Source: CBDDEI01 sp965226775
GTDB lineage: Bacteria; Chloroflexota; Dehalococcoidia; SHYD01
Direction: 5' to 3'
Length of the DNA: 64,000 bases
Assembly (NCBI GenBank): GCA_965226775.1
Contig: CBDDEI010000002.1
Location: 620,001 to 684,000, forward strand
Shown: positions 8,869-18,402 of the stretch, piece by piece
Position numbering within the stretch: position 1 is the stretch's first letter
How the letters are laid out: every line of letters begins with the position of its first letter
Program-made: the position numbers and the translations under genes
Notes under the pieces: model-generated
Database searches by the model: none
The model's input: the letters and a program-made list of their open reading frames with translations, nothing else
Told to the model about the DNA's origin: nothing

Positions 8869-9860
8869 TCATCGCGCACCCGCAGCCCACCCGTGCCCAG
8901 GTTGCCACGTCGGCTGCAGCGCCGCTAGCAATCCTCGCCAACGTACAGCATTCCCTCTCTCCTCGACCAGACGAGCGGTCCCCAGGGAGCTCAGGGAAGT
9001 CGCAGTCCGCGCATACCCCGCGCCGTGCGCCTGCAGCCACTGCAGGAACCCCCGCACCTCGGCCAAGCCCTCCAGCCGGTACGACGCCGCCTGCACAAGC
9101 ACCTCCGGCATCTCCTCGCTCGCCACCGCCACGCCCGCGGCCCACTTGCCGCTCCCATCGCTCCAGCGTTCCAGGCCGCGCATCGCCGCCGCATCGGTAT
9201 AGTCATCGCCAACGTACAGCGCAGCGTTGGGCGCACGCTCCTCCAGCAGCTCGAACGCCGCCGTGCCCTTGTCCACATCCAGCAGCGGCAGCAGCTCCAC
9301 CATCCGGCGGCCTCGCTGCATCCGCAGCGGCAGCATCGCCACCACCTCGCCAGCCGCCGACAGCGTCGCCGCCTCCGCCTGAGCCACCTCCGGCGCATTA
9401 CGGTAGTGCACCGCAAAGGTCAGCCCCTTCTCCTCGAAAGATAGTCCCGAGAGCCCCTGCAGCAGCTGCAACCCCTCAGCCGCAGGCCCGCCTGCTCGAT
9501 AACCGCCGCGGCCTCCAGCGCCTGCGGATGCACCGACCGCTCCCCGTCCTGCCAGCGGTCCAGCCCGTGGGTTCCCACATACGTCGCGCCAGCCACGCCC
9601 ACCCGCTGCGCCACGTCCTGCGCCGGCCGACCCGACACAAACGCCAGCAGCCCCAGGGCAGGGGCCAGCGCCACCAGCGCCTCCTTGCAGCCAGGGTCCA
9701 CCCGCGCCCCCGAGGCAGAGCTCACAATGGGGCTAAGGGTGCCATCAAAATCCAGCAGCAGCGCCAGCCCCGCCAGCCCAAGCTGCCCCCGCAGCCCAGG
9801 CAGCGCCGTCAGCAAGTTGGGTAATGCGCCGCCCCGTGCTTCTCTTGTCCGCACACTCAC
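8869..9860 (-). pseudogene. otsB: Trehalose-6-phosphate phosphatase, frameshifted
   Basis: HAD-superfamily phosphatase that would convert trehalose-6-phosphate to trehalose. The first frame (from 9860) has HAD motif I LLLDFDGTLSPI and the second-motif region FVSGRPAQDV; the second frame (from about 9471 down) continues with FEEKGLTFAVHYRNAP and motif III/IV GDDYTDAAAM. The frames meet at a GGGG run (plus-strand 9472-9475); adding one G restores ...LRLRGLQLLQGLSG.... The open frame runs on past the expected C-terminus to 8869 with low-quality sequence bordering the repeats; the family would end near 9010. Convergent with otsA. Either an indel in the consensus or a recent loss of function. Confidence 0.82.
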
Positions 9861-9894
9861 TCACCCGCCATTGTACCGCACACCACCTCTCCCT

Positions 9895-10715
9895 CACCCC
9901 GTCCCCCCATTCTGAGCGCCGCGAAGAATCCACCCCCCGCTGCTGCCCGCTAACCCTCTCCCCGCCCCACCTCCCACCGCCCGTGCATCGTCGTGCACCA
10001 CCCCTGTCGCGAGTTCGTAGGGGCGGGTTTCAAACCCGCCCCTACAGCTTCCCCTCCTCCACACCCCGTCCCCCACCGCCCGCGCCCCCTCGCTTGTCAT
10101 TCTGAGCGAGCGAAGAATCCACCCCCCGCTGCGCCCGTTTCCCTCACCCTCACCCTCTCCCGACAGGCCCCACCGCCCACCGCCCGTGCATCGTCGTGCA
10201 CCACCCCTGTCGCGAGTTCGTAGGGGCGGGTTTGAAACCCGCCCCCACCCACCCGCCCCCGTGCATTCCGTCCGCCCCCCCAGGGTCGCGAAGTCCCCCA
10301 CCCCCGCGCCGTTGTCATTCTGAGCACCAGCGAAGAATCCACCCCCCGCGCGCCATGGTTCGACCAGCTCACCACGAGCGGCCACCCACCCCCCATCCAG
10401 CATTCCCTCTCCCCCTGGGAGAGGGCCAGGGTGAGGGAAGTCGCCCGCCCGCGCCGCGCCGACCCCGCCGCCCGCTTGTCATTCTGAGCGAGCGAAGAAT
10501 CCACCCCCCGCGCGCTCATGGCTCGACCAGCTCACCACGAGCGGCCACCCACCCCCCACCCAGCATTCCCTCTCCCTCTGGGAGAGGGCCAGGGTGAGGG
10601 AATCCACCCCCCCGCGCCGCACATGGTTCGACCACCACCCCACGAGCGGCCACCCACCCCCCATCCAGCATTCCCTCTCCCTCTGGGAGAGGGCCAGGGT
10701 GAGGGAAGTGAGGGA
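9895..10715. repeat. Interspersed repeat cluster (families A, B, C, E)
   Basis: Dense, nearly gap-free copies of B (CATTCTGAGCGAGCGAAGAA; near 9910, 10100, 10317, 10480), C (near 10405-10437, 10565-10600, 10672-10705), A (GGTTCGACCAGCTCACCACG near 10355, 10525) and two copies of family E, a palindrome with core GCGGGTTTCAAACCCGC (near 10018-10045 and 10218-10245), each preceded by the same TGCATCGTCGTGCACCACCC sequence. The E copies are therefore part of a longer duplicated unit about 200 bp apart. No gene. Confidence 0.8.
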
Positions 10716-10720
10716 ACGTT

Positions 10721-10752
10721 CGAAGCCCCCCGCCGTATGGCGGGGGGCTTCG
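10721..10752 (-). terminator. Rho-independent-type hairpin after the propeller gene
   Basis: A perfect 14-bp stem, CGAAGCCCCCCGCC (10721-10734) with GGCGGGGGGCTTCG (10739-10752), closes a 4-base loop. It lies 16 bases past the stop of the minus-strand gene ending at 10768. There is no strong T tract on either side. Confidence 0.65.
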
Positions 10753-10767
10753 TCTAAGCGCTATCCG

Positions 10768-13700
10768 TTACCCCTTACTCCACTCAGTGCGAGAGGAGTG
10801 TGGGGCGAGGGGTGCTACTGCACCGACGAACATCTGGGCAGGAGTCCACGCAATGCCTGTCTCGGCGGAACCCAACGGGGTCGCCTGGACACGCTGCCGT
10901 GCTCGCCAGTAGTAGGAGCCGGCTGCAAGCGCTGCGGAATCAGGTACTGTCCAACTGCTCGGAGGAGTGGAAGCGCCAGCGTGGATCAGGTTCCAGTACA
11001 CAGGTGCAACTGCGCCGGCCTCACCGAAGTTCGGGTCGGAGCTCAGCTGTATCTCGTAGTAGAACATGGCCGCATTGGCATCTTTCCACTGGAGGGTCGG
11101 GGTGGTGTCTGACGTGGCATCACCATTGATGGGCGCTAACTCCTGGATTGTTCCAGCGTTTGGCGCTGCAGTGGTGAAGGTGCGCGGGTCAGAGAACGGA
11201 CCCCAACTGGAGTCGTCACTACCAATGGACGTGGTCGCACGAGTGGTGCGGACACGCCAGGTGTAGGTAGCGCCAGGCAGCATGATGTACGGGCCCACTC
11301 CGAAGGAAGGAGCCGGAACGCTGTAGTTGCTGATGGAGCTACCGTAAATCAGGTCAATGCCAGGGCCGTCGCCGTTGAGCGGGGTAACCTGTACCTGCAC
11401 CTGCGTGGTGCCGGACGGGTTGTTCCAGCTCAGGTTAGTGCTCAGGCCAGGAAGCTGCGCATTGTTCAGCGGCAGGCTTGCGGTTGGCGCAGTGGGCGAT
11501 CCCGTGGAGCCTACGCTGAAGCTCTGGACCGTTGACCACGGGCCAGGATTGGCCGCCAGGCCGTCAACATCAGTTTCACCTGTGTCGGCGGTGAACGCCC
11601 CTTATCGGCAGCTTCTACCCGGACACGCCACCAGTAGGTTGCGCCGTCACCAAGGTTGCCGGTCGTCAGCAAGGAGAACGGTACTTTGACGACTTTGGTC
11701 GAAATCAGCGACACAAAGCTCGGGTCAAGGGCGATCTCGATCGTGTAGCGCTGGGTGTCAGACCGTACTTGCTGCCAGTTAAAGGCTACGGGCTGGCCGT
11801 TGTCGCCGGTGTTCGTCGGCACGCTGCCGCCGGGTAGCGGAGACGTTAGGTTCACGCCGCTGTTGAAGGGATTGGAATTACTCCAGCTGCGGATCCTGTT
11901 GTTACCGTTAATCATCCAGAACTGGCCGTTGTAGTAGGCGTTGCCGCCATTCGCATCAAACGCGCCAGCGCCGTCATTATCGGAAGCTAACCAGTCAGCG
12001 GAATCCCTTCCGGAGAGGGGACTGTAGTGGCGGTCAAACTCGGCCGCTGTGGACCTCGAGGCGTAGATGGCATAGCCATCAGGCGAGCCCGCTGCCTCGA
12101 AGAGGAAGAGCTGCGAGTAAGGCTCGCCAGGCGACGAACCGAGGCCGCCGCCAACCTCTCCCCAGTTGCTGGTGCTGCTGAGGTCTTTCCGGAAGATGTC
12201 ATCGTCCGATGCACCTTTATCCGGGGCAAAGTAAACGGTCATGTCTGTGGGGTAGAGGGGAGAGAACTCCACATCGCCCCAAGCATCTCTGCCGTTCGTG
12301 GAGCCGGAATCCCACGGGCCGGAGCTGCTGCCTACCTGAGTGAAGCTAGCGCCGCCGTCGCTGGACATCCAGACTTCGTAGTTGTCTGCGGTGCTGCGTA
12401 CAGACACCAGCAGGGTGTTATCAGTCGCAAACTCGGGCGATACCGCAATGTCCATTACGTTGTTGCCCATGTCGGTGCTGGACATGTCCCACGTGAAGCC
12501 GCCGTCACTCGTTCGAATGACGTAGCCTTCGCTGGAACCAACAAACACCGTGCTGCTGCTGACTACTTTCATGGAGTGGATGAAGCCATCATCCGAAGGA
12601 TCCGAGTCGGTGAGCGCAAAGTTGTTGCCGCCGTTGGTGGACCTAAGGACCTGCTGGTCGGACTGCCCTCCGCGGAGCAAGTAGCAGCCGCCATCAGCGC
12701 TAACGTTGGGCGAGCATTCAATCGCCGACACACCTTCGCTGCGGTTTACCCGCAGCCAGTCGCCGGAAGAACCCTCATTGTCGGTACGGAAGACGGAGGA
12801 ATTGCTGCCATCGCTGAACACGCCAAAAAGGGTGGCGCCGTTCACCGCGTGCAGGTCCATGACCTCACCGTATGCCGTGTTGGTCAGTCCAGTGTCGCTC
12901 CAGGAGGAGCCGCCATTGGTGGACCGGTGCACGCCGCCATTAGCGTCGGCGGATGCGGCGTACAGGGTGCCGCCGCCGTCCATAGCCAGGATGGTTGCGC
13001 CGGTTATGTCGCCCAGATCCTGGTCGCCGTCTATATCCTCAGCATCCCGCCAGCGGTCGCCGCCGTTGGTGCTGCGGTAGGTGCGGCCCATTGCATCCGT
13101 GGCATACATGTTCGCGCATCGTCAAAGGTGCCAGTAGCCACCAGGCCCGTTATCGTCCCCCGAAGGAGCGTTCAGGTTCTGGAAGGTGCCGCTGCTCCGG
13201 AAGATGCCGCCGTTCTCAGCGATGTTCAGGGCCACCCAGTAGTTGTTCGCGGTGGACTCTATGTCTGAGGGCCAGACGATCGATGCGGAATCGCTAGGAG
13301 CGGCCCAGCCCGCGCCACTTCGCATTTCCCACTGGTGCACCTGGCGGTCCGTCCCCAGGTAAATGTGCCGTCGGGAACGTTGCCCGCGTTGCCGCGGTTG
13401 ATCGTCGCGCGGTCCTGCCACTTACGGCAGAATGCCGCCGCGCACAACCCGCACGACGTTGGAAAGGCTGGTGTACCTGGGGGAGAAGGAGATGGCAAGC
13501 ACTCTGCCCGTGGTGCCGCCAGTGCCGGCAGAAAAGCTGCGGTGCACCCTGCCGTTGTCAGTCGCCGTCAGCATCGGCAAAGCCGCGGCCGGTCCACCGA
13601 GCGTAAACATTGTCGGGACGGCTGATCTCCATTCAAGCCTACTGCGATGTCGCCGCCGTCATTGCCATCAAAGTTGGGGGCAATGTCAAAAGCGGAGGCC

Positions 13701-14300
13701 TGATTATCGGCCGGCGCTTTGGTAGCGTCCGTTAATGTACTGCTCGTCGTCCAACTGTTGCCATTGTTTGTGGAAACGGCAAGGTAGGAGTTTGCGTGAG
13801 TCCTCAGTTTCGCCTCAGTGGCCGTGTGTACGCGGTATTGCAAAGGGCTACAATGCTGCCGTCCTGGTCGTAATTCGGAGAGATCCGAAGGTCCATGACC
13901 ATGCAGTCAGCCGCATCCGGCTGCCACAGCTGGCACGGCTGCACAATCACCGTTCCGGCATCATCTGGCACGGCTTCCACAGCCTCCTACTACCACTATG
14001 GAGATGGTTGCCTCCTGAGGACCATTCCAGGCCGCCATTGGTGGACCGGAAGACTTTGCTGCCTGCGGCCGCAAAGACGTCGCCATTGCTTGCGTCAGCA
14101 GCGGCAATCGCCGAGACCGTGCCGCCGCCCGCCGCGGGCGAGCTATTGCCGCCCCAAGACAGGGAACCGGCAGTAGCCGGGTTGGCCTGCTGCAGTGGTA
14201 TGGGGCCCAGGGTGAGCGCCAACAGGCCGACGAGGCCGACGCCGCGGACTGCCCTGTCCGCCACTGCTCCTATGTTAATTTTGTTCAAGTGTAAATCCAC
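10768..14300 (-). pseudogene. Secreted BNR/beta-propeller (sialidase-like) protein, multiply frameshifted
   Basis: Six successive minus-strand frames add up to one protein of about 1,170 residues. The N-terminus (from 14300) has a hydrophobic signal segment (GLVGLLALTLG) and then BNR-type repeats: KVFRSTNGGLEW, TYRSTNGGDRW, VHRSTNGGSSW, VLRSTNGGNNF, VIRTSDGGFTW, VWMSSDGGASF. The C-terminal part (from about 11900) has two fibronectin/Ig-like units (FNWQQVRSDTQRYTIEIA, YTWRVRTTRATTS). Frames end or restart near 13947, 13843-13568, 13610-13422, 13130-13109 and 11600. The last break is at a GGGG run (plus-strand CCCC 11598-11601); adding one G gives continuous sequence into the next frame. BNR/VPS10-like propellers bind or cleave glycans outside the cell; no catalytic call is possible. 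Either a decaying gene or a stretch of poor consensus sequence. Confidence 0.75.
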
Positions 14301-14339
14301 TGTTCCTCCTGAATCGATTCCTGCCTTTGGAAGGCCCGC

Positions 14340-14740
14340 CCGTCTTTGTCATTCTGAGCTCAGCGAAGAATCTACTTCCCCGCTCCCCTCTTGTCATTCT
14401 GAGTGAAGCGAAGAATCCACTTCCCCGCTCCCCTCTTGTCATTCTGAGTGAAGCGAAGAATCCACCCGCGCCGCTCATGGTGAGTCCGTATTCCGCTCCG
14501 CTCATGGTGAGCTTGTCGAACCATCATGATGAGCCAGTCTAACCACCGGGCCTGCCTGCTTCCAGCAGGTAGGGGGTAGAAAATCTATCTTCTTCCCGCA
14601 CCTTGTTGCGGGCCTGCCTACCGACCTGGTAGGGATGCCTACTCTATTTGTCATTCTGAGCGCAGCGAAGAATCCACTGATCCGCTCATGGTGAGCTAGT
14701 CGAACCATCCTGCTAAGCGCAGGGAAGAATCCACTGCCTA
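14340..14740. repeat. Interspersed repeat cluster (mainly family B and A)
   Basis: Three near-identical B copies in a row (TTGTCATTCTGAG...GCGAAGAATC at 14345, 14392, 14439), a further one at 14650, with A copies (TCATGGTGAGCTTGTCGAACC near 14500; 14687). It starts directly upstream of the propeller gene. No gene. Confidence 0.8.
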
Positions 14741-14744
14741 GTAG

Positions 14745-15160
14745 ACCTTCCTACCGTCTGGTAGGATTGCCCGCCTTCAGGCGAGCTTGTCCGCCGGAGC
14801 GGACCTGCCTACTGCGAGGTAGGCTTGGGGGCAAACCGTGCCCCGCTGTGAGCACCCGCCTATAGCCTATGGAAGGTAGGTGCGGGGAAGCGTGCTTGTG
14901 AGTCTGGCCTCACCTCCTTTCGCTCTTGAGTCAGACTTGACCTGTAATGGTAATGTCGCCTGACCACTACTAAACATCTCTCACCATTGCTGCGTTCCTT
15001 AGGAAGAACACGGCGAACCCGTAACGGGTACGCACAGTAATCCCCTCGGGGGCAGACCTAGACAGAACTCCACAATGCAAAACGATAGGGCATGGGGGCT
15101 GTTACAGGCACGCAGTGCCCAGCGCCGCAACAATTTTAGGGAAAATTATCACTCCGAATA
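14745..15160. ncRNA. Non-repetitive island, candidate structured RNA (unclassified)
   Basis: About 400 bases without the interspersed repeats and without any plausible ORF, placed between two repeat clusters. Several compact hairpins are visible: CCCGTAACGGG (15019-15029), CCCCTCGGGG (about 15042-15052), GGCACGCAGTGCC (about 15107-15119), GTGAGTCTGGCCTCAC (about 14897-14912), and a GGTAGG/CCTACC-rich part at 14750-14880. It does not match the signatures I know of RNase P RNA, tmRNA, SRP RNA or 6S RNA, so the call is only that the stretch has hairpin density and lacks repeats and coding signal. Strand is unknown. Confidence 0.25.
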
Positions 15161-15164
15161 TTCC

Positions 15165-16340
15165 CCCATCATCCCCGCTCCCTTTGTCATTCTGAGCGAA
15201 GCGAAGAATCCACCGTCCGCACTCCCTTTGTCATTCTGAGTGCAGCGAAGAATCCACTCCCCGCCCGCTCTTGGTGACCCCGACTTCCGCTCATGGTGAG
15301 CCTCCATGCTCCGTGCATGGTGAGCTAGTCGAACCATCACGCTGCGTCCGGTGCTCCGTGCATGGTGAGCTAGTCGAACCATCATGGTGCGTCCCGTGCT
15401 CCGCTCATGGTGAGCTTCCATCACGCTGCGTCCTCCGCTCATGGTGAGCAAGTCGAACCATCATAGAGACCCTGTCGAACCATCGACCATCGAAACATGC
15501 AAGCGCCCGCGCCGCCCGTCACTCAACCGCACCCCCGCCCGACCAGTGGTCGCCGGAAGCCGCCGAGCACGCTGCAACCAAGCAGCAAACAAGCGCCCGC
15601 AATCGCATCGCATACGGTGTTTACTATAAAGTTCCCCGCCCCGCGGGTCAAGAGGCAACCAGCTACGAAACAGCGTACCCGCGCCGCTGCTCCGCTCATG
15701 GTGAGCTAGTCGAACCATCGTGGTGCCACCCCAGCACGCGCGCCCATCAACCCTCACCCTAGCCCTCTCCCAGAGGGAGAGGGGACTGCCCCGATCCAAC
15801 GTGTGTGCAACGCCCCCGCGCATCAGAGCAAGTCGAACCATCGTGGTGCGCCGTCCTCCGCGCATGGAGAGCGAAGGAAACCATCGTCTGCCCGCGGCGC
15901 CCCACTGCGCCCACCCCATCCGCACATGGTGAGCAAGTCGAACCATCCGTCCCCCCAGCACGTGCGCCCATCAACCCTCACCCTAGCCCTCTCCCAGAGG
16001 GAGAGGGGACTGCCCCGGTCCAACGTGTGTGCAACGCCCCCGCACATGGTGCTTCGCCCCCGAGAATTTATCCGCTGATGGTGAGCGAAGTCGAACCATC
16101 GTCTGCCCGCGGTGCCCCACTGCGCCCACCCCCCTCCGCACATGGTTCGACAGGCTCACCACGAGCGGGGCCAGAGGGAACCAGGGGAGCAGGCCGCCCC
16201 CTCCGCCCCACTTCCGCGTGGTGCCACCTCCCTCCGCTCGTGGTGAGCTAGTCGAACCACCGTCTGCCCGCGGTGCGACCCACTTCCGCGCATGGCGCCT
16301 CCTCCTCCCCCTCCGCTCATGGTGAGCTAGTCGAACCATC
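15165..16340. repeat. Large interspersed repeat array with an internal tandem duplication
   Basis: Families A, B and C fill most of the stretch (B at 15185, 15227; A at about 15290-15475, 15695, 15828, 15925, 16078, 16140, 16238, 16318; C at 15745-15785 and 15975-16012). A unit of about 227 bp is duplicated in tandem: C copy plus GATCCAACGTGTGTGCAACG at about 15732-15820 recurs at 15959-16043, and GTCTGCCCGCGGCGCCCCAC at about 15885 recurs near 16102. A short unique patch at 15485-15690 holds no gene I can support. Confidence 0.75.
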
Positions 16341-16643
16341 CGTCTGCCCGCCGCCCTCACCACGCCCGCCACCCTTCGCCAGCCGCTTCAATTCCCCCCA
16401 ATCCCCGCGAATCAGAGCCTCCTTCTTAGCCCTCGACCACCCCTTAATCTGCCGTTCCGCCCCAAACGCCTCCTCACGAGACGAGAAGCTCTCCGAAAAC
16501 ACAAGCTCAAGCGGGCGGCGATCCTTGGTGTACCCAGCGATTTCCCCGCGCTGATGCGCCGCAAACCGGGCCTCTAAGTCATCCGTATGGCCCGCGTAAT
16601 ACGAACCATCAGCGCACCGTAGTATGTAAACAAAGAACGCCAT
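16317..16643 (-). CDS. GIY-YIG nuclease domain protein
   Basis: Small GIY-YIG superfamily protein of the UPF0213 type, about 108 residues from ATG 16643 (MAFFVYILRCADGSYYAGHT...). Visible features are VYIL...YYAGHT (the GIY-YIG strands), the downstream Arg of DLEARFAAHQRG, TKDRRPLELVFSE and ERQIKGWSRAKKEALI. The longer upstream frame (16694) adds unlikely residues. The family core ends around ELKRLAKG; the last dozen or so residues, ending DGSTSSP and the TGA, are translated from a family-A repeat (GGTTCGACTAGCTCACCATGA read in frame). It sits alone inside a repeat array. Family members are small putative nucleases of unsettled function. Confidence 0.85.
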   Translation of the reverse strand: MAFFVYILRCADGSYYAGHTDDLEARFAAHQRGEIAGYTKDRRPLELVFSESFSSREEAFGAERQIKGWSRAKKEALIRGDWGELKRLAKGGGRGEGGGQTDGSTSSP

Positions 16644-16689
16644 CGTATTCGCCCCCTCTGCACAATGTGAATCCGCCGCCAGCCTGCCG

Positions 16690-17485
16690 CGCATGGTGTC
16701 TCCTACCCCGCCCGCTCATGGTGAGCTAGTCGAACCATCATAGTGCCCCCACCGCTCATGGTTCGACAGGCTCACCACGAGCGGGCCTCAGGGAAACCGA
16801 GCGAGGTGCTCAGGGGACCAGGAGCCGCCGCCAGCCTGGGTTACTGCCCCCCACCGCCATGGTGCCCCCCCGTGCATGGTGCTCCCCCGTGCATGGTGAG
16901 CAAGTCGAACCATCGTGGTGCCCTCTCCGCTCATGGTTCGACGGGCTCACCACGAGCGGGCCGCAGGTAAACCGAGCGGGGCCGCTGGGGACCAGGAGCC
17001 GCCGCCCGCCCCGGTTACTGCCCCGTCCCCCCGCACATGGTGCGCCCCCACCCGCATGGTGGCTCCCCCGTGCATGGTGAGCCTGTCGAACCATCATGGT
17101 GCCCCCCACCGCACATGGTTCGACAGGCTCACCACGAGCGGGCCGCAGGGAAACCAGCGGGGCCGCTGGGGACCAGGAGCCGCCGCCCGCCCGGGTTACT
17201 GCCCTGTCCCCCCCCACATGGAGCCCCCACCGCACATGGTTCGACAGGCTCACCACGAGCGGGCCGTAGGGAAACGGAGCGGGCCTCAGGGAAACCGAGC
17301 GGGGAGCAAGGGACACACGCGGGGCCCCTCTTCTCCCCTCTCCCTCTGGGAGAGGGCTAGGGTGAGGGAAGACGGCTCCTAGTTCGACAGGCTCACCACG
17401 CGCGGGGCGCAGGGAACTGCGAGCAGGCTGTAGGGACTAAGCGCGAGCGCGCGGAATCACGCGCGGGGCATGACCATAGGCGGGG
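16690..17485. repeat. Tandem array of composite repeats (about 130-180 bp units)
   Basis: Four units, starting near 16745, 16918, 17098 and 17226, each carry a family-A core (ATGGTTCGACAGGCTCACCA) followed by GAGCGGGCC(G/T)CAGGGAAACC and, in the first three, CTGGGGACCAGGAGCCGCCG and GGTTACTGCCCC. A C copy (17337-17368) and another A copy follow. The units differ by small indels and substitutions, so the array is old or degenerates quickly. Long ORFs across it are translations of the repeat. Confidence 0.75.
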
Positions 17486-17498
17486 CGAGCTAGCCCCC

Positions 17499-18116
17499 TT
17501 ACCCCCCAGCAAACTCCCACTGCAGCCCGCCCTTCAGGAACTGCAGCAGCGCCGGCTTAGCGTCTGGAGCCAGCCCGAAGAAGAGGAGGAAGGTGTTGCT
17601 GCCCCCCGCGCTAAAGTTCGTGCCGTAGTTAATCCACAGCGTATTCGCGCGCATCGAATACGCCTGGCAGCAGTTCAGCGCGGGCAGGTAGTCCGGCGCG
17701 GCCGTCACCAGTTGGAAGTCGTTCAGGTTAATGCCCGCGTCGTCGGCCGAGAGATTGCGGATGGTCAGATACGCCACCAGAATGTTCGCCGGCGCGTCCG
17801 GTCCGCTGGGAGCAGTGGGGTCGTCCATCTCAGCCAGCGCAACGGTCTCCACCTTGTCCAGGGTGATGCGCCACTCCTTGGTCTCCAGCATCTCGCCGAG
17901 CGCAGCTGAGCGCGGCGGTATGGGTTCGCGAGTAGCGGTGGCAGCCGGCGTAGGCTCCTCGGGCGCTGGCGATGGCGCCGGAGCTTCGGGCGCACCGCCG
18001 CAGCCGATAGCTAACAGCAGCAGTCCGCCCGCTACCGTCTTTGCGAGCAGCCCCGCAGCGCGCCGAGCGTTCATCCTACCCAGAGCAAAGGGAACCATAA
18101 GATAAGTATTCCACAT
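17499..18116 (-). CDS. Small secreted lipoprotein with Ig-like domain (DUF4352-like)
   Basis: 205 residues. Hydrophobic signal AGGLLLLAIGC with lipobox Cys, then a Pro/Ala/Thr-rich spacer (APEAPAPSPAPEEPTPA), then a compact beta-rich domain with WRITLDKVETVAL, ILVAYLTIRNLS, LNDFQLV and a C-terminal strand LLQFLKGGLQWEF. The pattern resembles telokin/DUF4352-type extracellular domains; the function is unknown. The start at 18116 has AGGA nine bases upstream; starts at 18098 or 18074 (MNARRAAG...) would give a more usual signal length. It stands alone between a repeat array and the gamma carbonic anhydrase operon. Confidence 0.7.
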   Translation of the reverse strand: MWNTYLMVPFALGRMNARRAAGLLAKTVAGGLLLLAIGCGGAPEAPAPSPAPEEPTPAATATREPIPPRSAALGEMLETKEWRITLDKVETVALAEMDDPTAPSGPDAPANILVAYLTIRNLSADDAGINLNDFQLVTAAPDYLPALNCCQAYSMRANTLWINYGTNFSAGGSNTFLLFFGLAPDAKPALLQFLKGGLQWEFAGG

Positions 18117-18179
18117 AGTCTAGTTTCCTATAGTAATGAAGTAAGTTCGTAATAAGCGTACTGCGTTTCACCAACCCCC

Positions 18180-18395
18180 CGCTCATCGTGACCCGCTGCT
18201 GGTGCACCCCCACCCGCCCGCTCATGGTGAGCTAGTCGAACCACGCAATGACAGCATTCCCTCTCCCTCTGGGAGAGTCAGGCCAGGGAGAGGGAAGACG
18301 CCCGACCACGCCCCGTCTTTGCGAGGAGAGACGAAGGAACGCCGAAGCAATCTGGGGAGATGGGGCGTCCCGTGCGGAGCAAAGGCAACCATGTT
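18180..18395. repeat. Interspersed repeat cluster (A, C, D)
   Basis: A copy at about 18218-18244 (TCATGGTGAGCTAGTCGAAC), C copy at 18258-18298 with a 5-base insertion in its loop, D copy at 18315-18358 (TTTGCGAGGAG...GAAGCAATCTGGGG). It lies at the 3' end of the hom/thrC operon. Confidence 0.75.
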
Positions 18396-18402
18396 GCAAA
18401 AC

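Noticed and set aside
8754..9824. 356-residue plus-strand ORF over otsB
   Set aside because: Pro/His/Arg-rich antisense shadow; otsB motifs lie on the other strand.
12027..13268. 413-residue plus-strand ORF over the propeller gene
   Set aside because: Antisense frame of the BNR repeats, kept open by their composition; the minus-strand protein has clear motifs.
14745..15160. 6S, SRP, tmRNA or RNase P RNA gene
   Set aside because: Compared by eye with the conserved cores of each; none present.
15149..15451. ORFs such as MLTMSGGRSV... and MVRLAHHERS... in repeat regions
   Set aside because: They are translations of the interspersed repeats A-C; no independent coding signal.
16690..17485. Regular repeats resembling a CRISPR array
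   Set aside because: Units are 130-180 bp with repeat-like sequence throughout and no unique spacers; no cas genes are near.
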